Shown: in pieces, positions 43,017 through 52,702 of the stretch
Layout of the letters: the number at the start of each line of letters is the position of its first letter
Numbering within the stretch: the stretch's first letter is position 1
NCBI RefSeq assembly: GCF_045629565.1
Contig: NZ_JAZQRL010000129.1
Span: forward strand, 4,906 to 68,905
DNA from: Arcticibacter sp045629565
Lineage (GTDB): Bacteria; Bacteroidota; Bacteroidia; Sphingobacteriales; Sphingobacteriaceae
Direction: 5' to 3'
Length of the DNA: 64,000 bases
Made by a program: the position numbers and the translations under genes
Notes under the pieces: generated by a model
What the model saw: only the letters and a program-made list of their open reading frames with translations
Database searches by the model: none
Told to the model about the DNA's origin: nothing

Positions 43017-44246
43017 TCATTCTTCAAGATAGTCAAGGTCCTTATTGAAACTTTCTTTGAGCTGTGTTAGTGCCAGCATGGCTATGCCGGTCAACAGAAA
43101 TATCATAATATAACCAGCCGTAATAATAGAAAACTTGTGAACAAAATATTCGAACAGAAGGGTGCTGGGTATCAGGGCTCCGCGCACGAAGTTCGGCGCC
43201 GTGGTAGTGACCGTGGCACGAAGGTTTGTGCCGAATTGCTCCGATGCAATCGTAACGAACGTCGCCCAATACCCCACAGCAAGTCCCATAAAGAAAGCCA
43301 ACCAGTGAAATTGATACGCGGTGATACCCGTACTGCTTAGATACCAAACTGAGCTGGCAACGATCATGATCTGAAAAACAAACACGGCCAGTTTTCTCGA
43401 CCTGGTTATCTGAGCCAAAAAACCGGCGATAATGTCGCCTAAAGAAATACCGATATAAGTGAACATAATTCCTTTTCCTGCACTCAGCACGGTTTGAGCA
43501 CCCAATGCCCGTCCAAACTCCGGTGCCTGAGTAACCAATATTCCCACAACAAACCAGATAGGTAATCCGATGAGTAAGCAGTATATATACCGCGATAGTC
43601 GCTCTTTGGAGGTAAAAAGCATCCATATATCACCTTTCCTGATCTTTTTGGAGGCGGTCTGGCTGAACATACCTGACTCGAACGTACCGACTCTTAATAC
43701 GAGCAGTAATAACCCGATCCCACCGCCCACAAAGTACGCCTGGCGCCAGCTGTAATGCTCCGACACGTAGTAAGCCGCAATGGCACCGAGTACGCCGATA
43801 CCGGCAACAATCATCGTCCCATAACCCCGTTTTTCTTTGCTCATGCTTTCGCTAACGAGCGTGATCCCGGCACCTAATTCCCCGGCAAGACCTATGCCCG
43901 CAACGAAGCGAATGAGAGCATAGCTATCAATATCATTTACGAACCCATTTGCAATGTTAGCTATCGAGTATAATAGGATTGACCCGAAAAGCACCCTGAT
44001 CCGGCCGAACTTGTCGCCAATGATTCCCCAAAGGATTCCTCCGATAAGCAATCCACCCATCTGCATATTCAGGACATACTCGCCATCCAGGCGCATGTCA
44101 GCCTCCGGGATCCCTATATCGCGGAAACTTTGTACCCTTACAATGGAAAATATGACAAGATCATAAATGTCGACGAAATATCCCAGCGCGGCAACAATTA
44201 CGAGAATGACAATGTTATTGGACTTAATTTCAGGCTTAGCGATCAT
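43017..44246 (-). CDS. MFS transporter, metabolite:proton symporter type
   Basis: 409 residues and about 12 transmembrane helices. The MFS signature GGILWGIIGDKFGRIRVLFGS (about 75-95) and the matching second-half loop are present, and AGIGLAGELGAGITLVSESMSKEKRG marks the sugar/organic-acid symporter branch. The substrate is not identifiable. It is monocistronic. Confidence 0.9.
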   Translation of the reverse strand: MIAKPEIKSNNIVILVIVAALGYFVDIYDLVIFSIVRVQSFRDIGIPEADMRLDGEYVLNMQMGGLLIGGILWGIIGDKFGRIRVLFGSILLYSIANIANGFVNDIDSYALIRFVAGIGLAGELGAGITLVSESMSKEKRGYGTMIVAGIGVLGAIAAYYVSEHYSWRQAYFVGGGIGLLLLVLRVGTFESGMFSQTASKKIRKGDIWMLFTSKERLSRYIYCLLIGLPIWFVVGILVTQAPEFGRALGAQTVLSAGKGIMFTYIGISLGDIIAGFLAQITRSRKLAVFVFQIMIVASSVWYLSSTGITAYQFHWLAFFMGLAVGYWATFVTIASEQFGTNLRATVTTTAPNFVRGALIPSTLLFEYFVHKFSIITAGYIMIFLLTGIAMLALTQLKESFNKDLDYLEE

Positions 44247-44313
44247 TGGCAGGTTTTTATTCTTTAAATCTATACTTTTGACTTACAATTACGGACATTT
44301 AACCGACTAAAAA

Positions 44314-44736
44314 ATGAAAGTATTTCAGCACGGTTTGAAGCTTAGAGAACGCTCCAGGGGTTTTCACCTGATCACCCAGGACATTGTCCGTGCGACTCCG
44401 GAGATCGCCGACATACACGCGGGCATGTGTTTTGTATTTATACAGCACACTTCCGCCTCTCTTAGTATCAACGAGAATGCAGATCCCACGGTTCGTCGCG
44501 ATTTTGAAATGTTCTTTAACAAAAGTGTCCCTGAAAATGATCCTGATTACCTGCATACGGACGAAGGATCTGATGATATGCCGGCACACCTGAAGGCTTC
44601 GTTGCTTGGATCTTCTCTAAGTATTCCTATCCGTAACGGCAGACTTGCTTTAGGCACCTGGCAAGGTATTTACCTCTGCGAACACCGCAATTACGGCGGC
44701 GAAAGAGCGATCCTGATCACCGGTTGGGGAGAATAA
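44314..44736 (+). CDS. yjbQ: YjbQ/UPF0047 family protein
   Basis: 140 residues, complete for UPF0047. Conserved HTSASLSINENADPTVRRDFE (residues about 46-66), LHTDEGSDDMPAHLKASLLG, and GTWQGIYLCEHRNYGGERAI. The His residues form a metal/active site. Members have been reported to have thiamine phosphate synthase activity in a complementing strain; the in vivo role is unclear. First gene of a likely unit with the pseudouridine synthase 40 bp downstream. Confidence 0.92.
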   Translation: MKVFQHGLKLRERSRGFHLITQDIVRATPEIADIHAGMCFVFIQHTSASLSINENADPTVRRDFEMFFNKSVPENDPDYLHTDEGSDDMPAHLKASLLGSSLSIPIRNGRLALGTWQGIYLCEHRNYGGERAILITGWGE

Positions 44737-44776
44737 ACCGGGGAAAAGACTACCTTCGCAACTTAACTTACATCAC

Positions 44777-45703
44777 ATGCCTGATACCAGCACACGTTTA
44801 AATAAATATATCAGCGAAAGCGGGCTCTGCTCCAGAAGGGCGGCAGACAAATTCATTGAGAACGGCCATGTGTTTATCAACGGGAAACGTGCCAAGATCG
44901 GCGATCAGGTTCACGATGGCGATCAGGTGAGTGTAAACGGTCAGCATATCGAACCGAGGGAAAGTTCAGACTTGCTCCTTCTTGCCTTCAACAAACCGGT
45001 TGGGGTAACCTGCACAACCGAAAGCTCTGATAAAAGTAACATTGTCGAATATATCAATCATAGTGACAGGATTTTTCCCATAGGCCGGCTTGATAAGGAT
45101 TCACAGGGGCTTATCTTCCTGACCAACAACGGTGACATTGTCAACAAGATCCTTCGCGCAGGGAACAACCACGAAAAGGAATATCTGGTAACAGTGGATA
45201 AGCCAATAACTGATCAGTTCTTAACGGGTATGGCAGGTGGCGTTCCCATTATGGATGTAATGACTAAAAAGTGTAAGATCGCTAAAGAAAGTCCTTTTGT
45301 TTTCAGAATCACCCTCGTTCAGGGACTTAACAGACAAATCAGAAGAATGTGCGAATACTTTGGATACGAAGTATTGAAGCTGGAGCGTGTGCGCATTATG
45401 AATATAAAGCTGAAGGGTTTGCCGCTGGGTGATTGGAGAGAGCTCACTGAGGAGGAGATGGTGGAAATTAAGCGGCTCCTGAATAAGTCCAGTTCAGAAA
45501 AGGGTGCATTATCCAAACCTAAGCCTTCCGGTAGAAATCAGTCTCCCGCCAACAAAAAACCTTCGTCAGACAAGTCCGTAAAAACCGGACCATCGCGTAG
45601 CAGCTCTGGTAAGACTGCCCCAAAAGGAAGAACGAAGGCTTCAGCAAAATCCGGTGGCAAGCCTTCATCTAAGCCGTCGAAAGGCTCCCGGTCCAGGCGT
45701 TAA
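44777..45703 (+). CDS. RluF-like 23S rRNA pseudouridine synthase
   Basis: 308 residues: S4 RNA-binding domain (about 6-55), then an RsuA/RluB/E/F-type catalytic domain with Asp106 in GRLDKDSQGLIFLTNNGD and the RQIRRMC region. The Asp attacks uridine C1'. The C-terminal ~70 residues are a Lys/Ser/Pro-rich disordered tail, common in Bacteroidota orthologues. Target base cannot be assigned from the sequence. Confidence 0.92.
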   Translation: MPDTSTRLNKYISESGLCSRRAADKFIENGHVFINGKRAKIGDQVHDGDQVSVNGQHIEPRESSDLLLLAFNKPVGVTCTTESSDKSNIVEYINHSDRIFPIGRLDKDSQGLIFLTNNGDIVNKILRAGNNHEKEYLVTVDKPITDQFLTGMAGGVPIMDVMTKKCKIAKESPFVFRITLVQGLNRQIRRMCEYFGYEVLKLERVRIMNIKLKGLPLGDWRELTEEEMVEIKRLLNKSSSEKGALSKPKPSGRNQSPANKKPSSDKSVKTGPSRSSSGKTAPKGRTKASAKSGGKPSSKPSKGSRSRR

Positions 45704-45720
45704 AGCCAAGACTGTAGCAG

Positions 45721-46482
45721 CTACTTCTTCCTGATATAGATGTGCTTGATATTCCGATTCCCAGTATCTCTTTCATCTATCTCGAAGCGATTGATGCTTT
45801 TAATCAACGGCAGCATTTTTGGATATCCATAATTCCGGGGATCGAAGTCAGGCTTCTTTTTCAGCATGAGGTTTCCGAGCTCACCCAGAAAAGCCCATCC
45901 ATTTTCGTCCGCCAGATCGGATATGCTGTCAGAAAATAAACGGATAATCTTCGGATCGATTTTACTCAAAGGCTGATTTGGCGTTTTGGGTTTCCTGGGA
46001 GACGCCTTTTTTGCATCCACCTCTTCAGGTGCTGTTTCCTCAGATTTAAGAATCTCTATATATATGAATTTATCGCAGGCCGTTATAAACGGAATCAGTG
46101 TCTTCTTCTCTCCTATTCCGATAACTTTCATGCCCGCCTCGCGCAAGCGTGTAGCCAGGCGCGTAAAATCACTATCGCTGGAGACGATACAGAATCCATC
46201 CACTTTACCGGTGTAAAGGATATCCATTGCGTCAATAATCAATGCGCTGTCTGTAGCGTTCTTCCCCGTTGAATAACTGTACTGTTGAATCGGTGTAATA
46301 GCGTTTTCTAATAAAACTTTCTTCCAGCCGGAAACAGTCGGCTTGGTCCAGTCAGCATAGATACGTTTGAATGTAGGCGTGCCGTACTTGGCAATTTCTT
46401 CAAACATTTCTTTCACATTAGCATAAGGCACATTGTCCGCGTCAATCAGTACAGCCAGCTTTAGATCTTTCTTAGTTTCCAT
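45721..46482 (-). CDS. NYN domain protein with C-terminal OST-HTH-like domain
   Basis: 253 residues: NYN/LabA-like PIN-type nuclease fold (about 8-145) with aspartates in VLIDADNVPY, ATDSALIIDAMD and IVSSDSDFTRL, the expected metal-binding set; then a linker and a helical segment (about 175-245, LFSDSISDLADENGWAFLGELGN) resembling an OST-HTH/LOTUS domain. Likely a ribonuclease or RNA-binding regulator. Convergent with the pseudouridine synthase. Confidence 0.88.
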   Translation of the reverse strand: METKKDLKLAVLIDADNVPYANVKEMFEEIAKYGTPTFKRIYADWTKPTVSGWKKVLLENAITPIQQYSYSTGKNATDSALIIDAMDILYTGKVDGFCIVSSDSDFTRLATRLREAGMKVIGIGEKKTLIPFITACDKFIYIEILKSEETAPEEVDAKKASPRKPKTPNQPLSKIDPKIIRLFSDSISDLADENGWAFLGELGNLMLKKKPDFDPRNYGYPKMLPLIKSINRFEIDERDTGNRNIKHIYIRKK

Positions 46483-46580
46483 TTAAAATGCGCAATGGCC
46501 AAATATGATTAATTTATACGGTATTATGGATACGCGGCACTACTCATTGTGGGCACAAACAGTCGATCGCCTGTCTGACG

Positions 46581-47312
46581 CTAATCAATAGCATACTCCG
46601 TTCTTAATGTGATCGAGGCAGTCTTGTTTTTTGAAGCGGTGTTAAAGGTGCCTCCATAACTGTAGTTTTCGTTACTGTTCTGGCCTGTTATCTGAAATAC
46701 GCCCATATTCGCATACTTCAGCTCCCCCAAATTACTTCCCGCATTTTCGGCGATGCTTCCCGCCCTGTCTTTCGCGTCCTTACTCGCCTTGCTTAAAAGG
46801 TCAATCTTTAGTTCCGACAGTCGCGAGTAATAATACTCCGGAGCGTTTGAGTTGAGCTCAATGCCCATTTCGATTAGTCCGGTTATTTCCCGGCTTACCT
46901 TTTCTACTATGTTAATATTTTTAGATTCGATCTTGACAGTCTGAATCAGATTGTACCCGGCGAAAGTAGTCGAACTGATCTGACCCATATTGGTGTAAGA
47001 ATACTCAAACTCTTTGTTTATTGTAACAGAGGAAAAAATCATCTCATTTTCCTTTAGTCCTTTATCGGTAAGATATCGTTTGATCGCATTTTCGTCCTTC
47101 TTAAGGGCTGCATAAGCTTCCCGGAGATCCATGCTTTTCTTGCTGTAATTGCAGTTCCAGACAATCAGGTCACTAACGAAGTTTTTCTCTGCTAATCCGG
47201 TCACTATAATGCGTTTTTTATCCTTGTATTTGTACTTGTATGCGCCGGCCAGCACGAAAGATCCTATTAATAAGGCAACAGCAATAACAGATGCAGTAAT
47301 ATATGTTCTCAT
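46581..47312 (-). CDS. SIMPL domain (DUF541) protein
   Basis: 243 residues: an N-terminal membrane anchor or signal (ITASVIAVALLIGSFVLAGA), then a SIMPL/DUF541 domain (about 30-240) with IIVTGLAEKNFVSDLIVWN opening and ASITLRTEYAID end. Function unknown; homologues are periplasmic. Monocistronic, with a palindrome upstream. Confidence 0.87.
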   Translation of the reverse strand: MRTYITASVIAVALLIGSFVLAGAYKYKYKDKKRIIVTGLAEKNFVSDLIVWNCNYSKKSMDLREAYAALKKDENAIKRYLTDKGLKENEMIFSSVTINKEFEYSYTNMGQISSTTFAGYNLIQTVKIESKNINIVEKVSREITGLIEMGIELNSNAPEYYYSRLSELKIDLLSKASKDAKDRAGSIAENAGSNLGELKYANMGVFQITGQNSNENYSYGGTFNTASKNKTASITLRTEYAID

Positions 47313-47359
47313 TTTATGTATACGTGGTAAAGGAACCGATTGTAACAGCGGCGACCCGC

Positions 47360-47373
47360 AGCTGAATTCAGCT
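47360..47373. promoter_or_regulatory. 14-bp perfect palindrome upstream of the SIMPL gene
   Basis: agctgaattcagct at 47360-47373, 48 bp upstream of the SIMPL ATG. Could be an operator. No regulator is identified. Confidence 0.35.
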
Positions 47374-47385
47374 AATATAGGAAAT

Positions 47386-47408
47386 GATGCGGACTAGTGT
47401 CCCGCATC
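47386..47408 (-). terminator. Hairpin at the end of the small acidic gene
   Basis: gatgcgg (47386-47392) and ccgcatc (47402-47408), 7-bp stem with a 9-nt loop, over the stop codon region. Tail in the minus direction is A/T-rich but not a T-run. Confidence 0.5.
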
Positions 47409-47618
47409 ACCTTCTTTCTTAAGTTGATCAAGGGACAGGTTGGTGGTGCCTCCCAGATTCTCTTCGATTTCCTCTTGCGTTCCCTGGGTTGTTAAAGGCT
47501 TTTGATTTGCCTGCCCATTTCCGCTGTCTGTTGGTTCTGCAGCTTCAGATGCCGTCTTGTTCTGAGCCGGTTCATCCTGCTCTTTGTTCCGGTCTTCCGG
47601 TTCGATATGATGTATCAT
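47394..47618 (-). CDS. Small acidic hypothetical protein
   Basis: 74 residues, Glu/Gln/Thr-rich, likely disordered (EPEDRNKEQDEPAQNKTASEAAEP... then a predicted helix LSLDQLKKEGD). No domain recognised. Orphan proteins of this size and composition are common in Bacteroidota, so it is probably real. Confidence 0.55.
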   Translation of the reverse strand: MIHHIEPEDRNKEQDEPAQNKTASEAAEPTDSGNGQANQKPLTTQGTQEEIEENLGGTTNLSLDQLKKEGDAGH

Positions 47619-47741
47619 AGGTATTTGTTTTATAGCAGTAATGCTTTTTACATGCCTTTTGTTTGTTTTGGCGCAAAAAGGTATCTTCGATCAGATCGGC
47701 AAGTATAAAATCTCGAGTTTCATAAAAAGGCTTAAACGCTT

Positions 47742-47757
47742 ATCTTTACATAAAGAT
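47742..47757. promoter_or_regulatory. Candidate operator upstream of the MATE gene
   Basis: atcttta (47742-47748) and taaagat (47751-47757), a perfect 7-bp inverted repeat with a 2-nt centre, ending 11 nt before the MATE start. The rest of the 150-bp gap is A/T rich with no gene. Confidence 0.4.
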
Positions 47758-47768
47758 CCGCCATTACA

Positions 47769-49196
47769 ATGCCTAGCCAAACCTCGCCTGCCACCCCAAC
47801 CTTTTCGGGAATATGGTCAATTATAAAAAGGTCAATTCGTGGGGAAGACATAGATCTAACTCATGGGAGCCTTCGCACGGCCATCATTCTGTTGGCAATC
47901 CCCATGATGCTGGAGATGGCCATGGAATCGGTGTTTGCGCTGGTCGACCTCTACTTTGTAGGTCACCTGGAACACAGCAGCTATGCCATTCAGACGGTTG
48001 GATTGACAGAATCTGTTTTAGCCGTGCTCTATTCGCTGGCGATAGGGCTGAGTATGGCTACAACAGCGGTCGTAGCACGTAGAATTGGTGAAAAGAAGCC
48101 TATTGACGCTTCAAGGGCCGGCGGTCAGGCAATATTTGTCGCCCTGATTTTAAACTCCATTGTCAGTATATTCGGTATTATCTACGCAAAAGAGATTCTG
48201 CTGCTCATGGGAGCATCAGAAGAATCTGCCCGGCATGGCGAAAGGTTTACGCAGATAATGATGGGAAGCAGCGTCTTCATCATGCTTTTGTTCTTGATTA
48301 ACGGAATCTTCCGCGGAGCCGGAAACGCAGCTATTGCGATGAAAAGCCTTGTCGTTGCCAACGCGATCAATATAATTCTTTGCCCCCTGTTGATTAATGG
48401 CATAGGTCCGGTAGAAGGGTTGGGACTCACTGGAGCGGCTATCGCCACCAGTATAGGCCGCGGCACAGGGGTTATCTATCAGCTCTATCACCTGAGCAAT
48501 GGCAAGCACATCATCAGAATTTATTTAAAATATCTGAAGCCCCGATGGTATGAAATCATTGCGCTCTGCAAAATTGCCGGACCTGCGGTGCTCCAGTTTG
48601 TGATTGCCTCCTGCAGCTGGATTTTCCTCGCCCAGCTCGTTGCCGTTACTGGCGCCGATGAAGGTTCTGCCGGATACCAGACTGCGCTGAGGCTTATGAT
48701 GTTTTTTATGCTGCCTGCCTGGGGGCTAAGCAACGCAGCAGCAACACTTGTTGGTCAGAATCTCGGGGCTGGACTCTTAGAACGTGCTGAAAAGGCAGTT
48801 TTTAAAACGGCGAGGTACAATGCGCTTTATATGTTGATCGTAACGGCTATTTCATTTGCCTGCGCAGATCTTCTGGTATCGTTTTTTTCAAACGATCAGG
48901 AAGTCAGGAAGGTCGCTAAGGAAGCAATATACATCATGAGCACCGCTTATGTACTTTATGGAATTGGTATGGTGCTGATCAACGCATTCAACGGTGCGGG
49001 CGACACACAGACCCCTACCTGGATAAACCTGGTTGGGTTCTGGCTCCTGCAGATCCCCCTAGCACACATACTGGCGAGGCATTTTGAAATGGGGCCTACG
49101 GGCGTATTCATGGCGATCCCCATAGCAGAAAGTTGCATCACCGTGGCAGGAATAATTTTATTCAGAAAGGGCAACTGGAAGTCCGTTAAAGTTTAA
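47769..49196 (+). CDS. MATE family efflux transporter
   Basis: 475 residues with about 12 membrane helices. Two MatE repeats start at about 38 (AIILLAIPMMLEMAMESVFALVDLYFVG) and about 270. The NorM-type pattern is clear (GLSMATTAVVARRIG, NGIFRGAGNAAIAMK, NAFNGAGDTQTPTW). It exports drugs or cationic metabolites using an ion gradient. A 12-bp hairpin follows. Confidence 0.93.
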   Translation: MPSQTSPATPTFSGIWSIIKRSIRGEDIDLTHGSLRTAIILLAIPMMLEMAMESVFALVDLYFVGHLEHSSYAIQTVGLTESVLAVLYSLAIGLSMATTAVVARRIGEKKPIDASRAGGQAIFVALILNSIVSIFGIIYAKEILLLMGASEESARHGERFTQIMMGSSVFIMLLFLINGIFRGAGNAAIAMKSLVVANAINIILCPLLINGIGPVEGLGLTGAAIATSIGRGTGVIYQLYHLSNGKHIIRIYLKYLKPRWYEIIALCKIAGPAVLQFVIASCSWIFLAQLVAVTGADEGSAGYQTALRLMMFFMLPAWGLSNAAATLVGQNLGAGLLERAEKAVFKTARYNALYMLIVTAISFACADLLVSFFSNDQEVRKVAKEAIYIMSTAYVLYGIGMVLINAFNGAGDTQTPTWINLVGFWLLQIPLAHILARHFEMGPTGVFMAIPIAESCITVAGIILFRKGNWKSVKV

Positions 49197-49218
49197 CAAC
49201 TAAATTCCGCAAAGAACC

Positions 49219-49256
49219 AGCACCATAAATTGTCAGGTTCCTGCATTTATGGTGCT
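49219..49256 (+). terminator. Strong hairpin after the MATE gene
   Basis: Perfect 12-bp stem agcaccataaat (49219-49230) / atttatggtgct (49245-49256) with a 14-nt loop. It lacks a T-run, so it is a likely but not typical terminator. The remaining 150 bp to the next gene hold no gene. Confidence 0.6.
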
Positions 49257-49405
49257 TAGGAAAGGCCAGTTTATATGGACTATGATCAGCTTGAGGGAGT
49301 CACTTCCGTTTAAACTCCAGGCAAACGCACCATTAAATGCAGTTTACTTCTTTTTTTTGGAAAAAATCTGCAATCTTTGCGCCTCCTTAAAAAACATCAG
49401 GCCAA

Positions 49406-50602
49406 ATGGCAATTTCCAAAAATTTCTACCTTATCTTCATATTGGGGTCTCTGGCAGCCCTGGGTCCGTTTTCTATAGACATGTACCTACCCGGGTTCGA
49501 TGCAATAGCTCAGGATCTCGGCACAACCGTACCGAAAGTTTCCCTGTCTCTATCGGGCTTTTTTATTGGTATTTCTTTCGGACAGCTTCTTTATGGGCCG
49601 CTTCTTGATAAATTCGGAAGAAAAAAGCCGCTATACATTGGATTGGTGCTCTATGTTATCTCCTCCCTCGCCTGTCTGGCAGTGAAAGACATCAATCAGC
49701 TGATTATCCTTCGCTTTGTCCAGGCAATCGGCAGTTGTGCTACAGCGGTCGCTTCTGTAGCCATGGTCAGAGACTTATTCAGTGTAAAAGAAAGCCCGAA
49801 AGTATTCGCTTCATTAATGCTTGTCATAGCTATTTCACCGATGCTGGCACCAACAGCCGGAGGCTATCTGATCGCCGCCTACGGATGGCAATCAGTGTTC
49901 GTCTTTCTCGCCGTTATGGCAGCGCTCATGTTGGTTTCAGTGGTTTTTTTCCTGCCTGAAAGCTTCACCCCCGACCCGGCGTATTCATTAAAACCTTCTC
50001 CTATTATTAAAAGCTTCCTCGGTGTAATCGTCGAACCTCAGTTTTACACTTACGCATTGGTTAGTGCCCTATGCTTCGCCGGACTATTTACGTACGTAGC
50101 TGCTTCCCCGGTTGTGTTTATGAATTTGTATGGTGTCAGCAAAACGGGCTACGGATGGATTTTCGCGCTATTGTCCGTTGCTTTCATTGGCTCCAGCCAG
50201 GTCAATAGTTTGCTGCTCCGCTGGTTCAGCAGCAAGTCTATTGTTAAATGGGCCTTGCTTTGCCAAACGCTCTTTAGTATCTTATTTCTGACGGCCGCGC
50301 TCAATGATATGCTTAACCTTTACAGCACTATCACCTTTATCGCGATGTTCCTGGCTTGCCTGGGGCTCATCAATCCAAACGCGTCCGCCTTATCCCTGGC
50401 ACCTTTCTTTAAGAATGCGGGTAGCGCATCAGCATTAATGGGTGCCATACAGATGGGTTTGGGCGCATTAGCATCGGTATTAGTAAGCCTTTTTCCGGAA
50501 GATTCAGTCCTTCCAATGCCCTTGATTATGACAGTTGTCGTTACCGCTGCGGTGCTCATACATACGGCTGGCATAAAGAAGCTTAGAGCCACAGACCGTT
50601 AA
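49406..50602 (+). CDS. Bcr/CflA family MFS drug transporter
   Basis: 398 residues and about 12 helices. Signature DMYLPGFDAIAQDLG near the first loop and GPLLDKFGRKKPLYIGL (about 70-86) match the Bcr/CflA branch; AIGSCATAVASVAMVRDLF follows. Expected to export small drugs by proton antiport. Its 3' end faces the beta-helix gene with 10 bp between. Confidence 0.93.
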   Translation: MAISKNFYLIFILGSLAALGPFSIDMYLPGFDAIAQDLGTTVPKVSLSLSGFFIGISFGQLLYGPLLDKFGRKKPLYIGLVLYVISSLACLAVKDINQLIILRFVQAIGSCATAVASVAMVRDLFSVKESPKVFASLMLVIAISPMLAPTAGGYLIAAYGWQSVFVFLAVMAALMLVSVVFFLPESFTPDPAYSLKPSPIIKSFLGVIVEPQFYTYALVSALCFAGLFTYVAASPVVFMNLYGVSKTGYGWIFALLSVAFIGSSQVNSLLLRWFSSKSIVKWALLCQTLFSILFLTAALNDMLNLYSTITFIAMFLACLGLINPNASALSLAPFFKNAGSASALMGAIQMGLGALASVLVSLFPEDSVLPMPLIMTVVVTAAVLIHTAGIKKLRATDR

Positions 50603-50612
50603 CAGATCCAGG

Positions 50613-52694
50613 TTAATCAGGAAGCCCTGATCCCGCGATGATTTTTCGGAATGTCACCCGTTTTCCCATGTGTTCCCAGATAACGCTACCGTCTCTGGCA
50701 GTGTCACCCTGTGCATTGAAAATCTTGCCGCCCGTCCTTCCGGCTTTGATACACCTCCAGGTTTGGTCACCAACATAAATGGTTCTCCCTAAGCCAACCG
50801 GACGTTCCTTCTCCCAAACGTTCTGCGCAGCGAACCCTGAGTTAACCGCTATCCAGCGTTCCAAAGGATTTAGTACATTGTAAATCACCGAGCCCTGAGA
50901 GTAATTTCCGTATTCAGGTACCGAAGAAGCAAAACTTTCACTGATAATCCAAGGCTTCCTTTTTTGGTGAAATCCTGGTATAATAACGGCAGGTTGATCG
51001 TCTGTACTTCCTGAGAGATTATTCTTAAAGCCCGTAGCCGGAAAGGGTTTTCCTGGTGTAACCTCGTAAGACGACACTATCTCGGCAAATCCAATCTCAT
51101 CTGTGCGGTGACCGCTGATCTGATTATCGGCCACAATGAGATTATTCAGCTTGGTATAGCCTTTGCCCGAAAAGTAGATTCCGTGCGTAGTAAAAACAGA
51201 ATCCTTTAAGGTATTGTATGTGAGTCGTTTATTATTCCTCAGCTGATTCGCTGATATATTAAGATGGCTCAGCCAGCCGTTTATAGCCTCGACGAAAATA
51301 TCCGCACAAACGTCTTTGCTGAACCAGTTGCGGCCATCGGTGACTATATTGTTCCGGATCATTCCGAAAAGGTTTGTAGCCACCGCACTCATATAAATGC
51401 CGTTCCCTCCGGCCGCACTGACGGTGTTGTTCACTACCTTGATATCCCTTCCTTGTCCATTGACAAATATCCCATTGTTTTTGGTGACCGACACCGAATT
51501 ACCCTCCACGAGTATATCCTCACTTCTTCCCTTTTTACTATTCACAATCATAATTCCGTTACCATCTTCAATCCCCATCAGTTCCCGGGGATTTCCAGTG
51601 TCCCCTATGCTGCTGATGTTATTAGACCTGACCTTTACCCGAAAGGCGTCTATCACGTAAATCCCGCAACTTTGAGAATGCGACTCAGGATTTTTATGGT
51701 TAAAACTGAATGCTCCTCTGATGAAGTTGTCACTGATTACCGCATTAACGGCTGTTCCCTGCGCATAATCGTCGCCATAAAAGATCGCCGCTGCAGAACC
51801 CGCATCTCCAGCATTCTTGTTTCCTGCCGCGAAGAAAAAATTGCCGGAGATGATGGTCTGGCTGCACCGTTGAACGTCTATACCATTGTCGCCGGTATAT
51901 TCAATCCGGTTTTCCCGGATGTTGAGGTTCTGACACTGATGATTGGCAAGACCTATTCCAGAGATATGCGATAAAATATTCCCCTGAAGATTTACCCGGT
52001 TAATACGATAGGTAGATATAGCGTGTGTACCGATATAGCTGAATGTATTGTTAAGGATATGTATATCGGCCGATTCATTTCTGCCGAAGTTGCTAATGGC
52101 ACCGTCAACTGCCTTGAAATCTATGTTATACCTCCCGATTCTTCTGAAGTCACAACCCTTTATGGTAATATTCTTGCCCCGGAAAATGATGCCCCGTCCA
52201 TGGGCATCGCTAAAGCCGCAGTTTTCAATCAGGACCCGTTCAGAGGCCTTTGTGTCGAAGCTGATATTAACAAGCGTATAGCGGCCTGCGGTGCGTTTTG
52301 ATTTCTGATCGGCTGCTACCGGCCTCCCGCCGGAGAAACCCAGCGCTTTGATGCTGATATCTTCACCACCTATATGAACCAGCGAAGGCTGATCAGCAGT
52401 ATACAGACTATCGGTAAAGATTACAGAGCTCGCTTTCCCGCTGCCTTCAATGGTGACTCCTGAAGGAATGTTCAATGAAGCGGTTGCAGGAATATAGTAC
52501 TTTCCTACCGGCACTCTCAGCACCTTTCCGGTTTTTGCTGCCAGATTGATTGCGTTCTGAAACGCAACAGCATCGTTCCTCCTTCCGTCGCCTTTGGCGC
52601 CAAAATCCATCACATTCAGCTCTAAATCGCTGCGATTGGCAAATACACCGGTGACAACTGAAAATTGTATAAGTAATAAAATTAGAAAACGCAT
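50613..52694 (-). CDS. Secreted right-handed beta-helix protein (polysaccharide locus)
   Basis: 693 residues from ATG 52694 (signal peptide MRFLILLLIQFSVVTGVFA). Opens VMDFGAKGDGRRNDAVAFQNAINLA, the entry of pectate-lyase/GH28-type parallel beta-helices, and then many Asn-rich beta-helix coils. It is the last gene of the exopolysaccharide operon (8 bp after the polymerase stop). It may trim, anchor or degrade the polymer; the active residues cannot be assigned. Tail from about 560 to the end lacks the repeat. Confidence 0.8.
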   Translation of the reverse strand: MRFLILLLIQFSVVTGVFANRSDLELNVMDFGAKGDGRRNDAVAFQNAINLAAKTGKVLRVPVGKYYIPATASLNIPSGVTIEGSGKASSVIFTDSLYTADQPSLVHIGGEDISIKALGFSGGRPVAADQKSKRTAGRYTLVNISFDTKASERVLIENCGFSDAHGRGIIFRGKNITIKGCDFRRIGRYNIDFKAVDGAISNFGRNESADIHILNNTFSYIGTHAISTYRINRVNLQGNILSHISGIGLANHQCQNLNIRENRIEYTGDNGIDVQRCSQTIISGNFFFAAGNKNAGDAGSAAAIFYGDDYAQGTAVNAVISDNFIRGAFSFNHKNPESHSQSCGIYVIDAFRVKVRSNNISSIGDTGNPRELMGIEDGNGIMIVNSKKGRSEDILVEGNSVSVTKNNGIFVNGQGRDIKVVNNTVSAAGGNGIYMSAVATNLFGMIRNNIVTDGRNWFSKDVCADIFVEAINGWLSHLNISANQLRNNKRLTYNTLKDSVFTTHGIYFSGKGYTKLNNLIVADNQISGHRTDEIGFAEIVSSYEVTPGKPFPATGFKNNLSGSTDDQPAVIIPGFHQKRKPWIISESFASSVPEYGNYSQGSVIYNVLNPLERWIAVNSGFAAQNVWEKERPVGLGRTIYVGDQTWRCIKAGRTGGKIFNAQGDTARDGSVIWEHMGKRVTFRKIIAGSGLPD

Positions 52695-52702
52695 AGGATA
52701 AA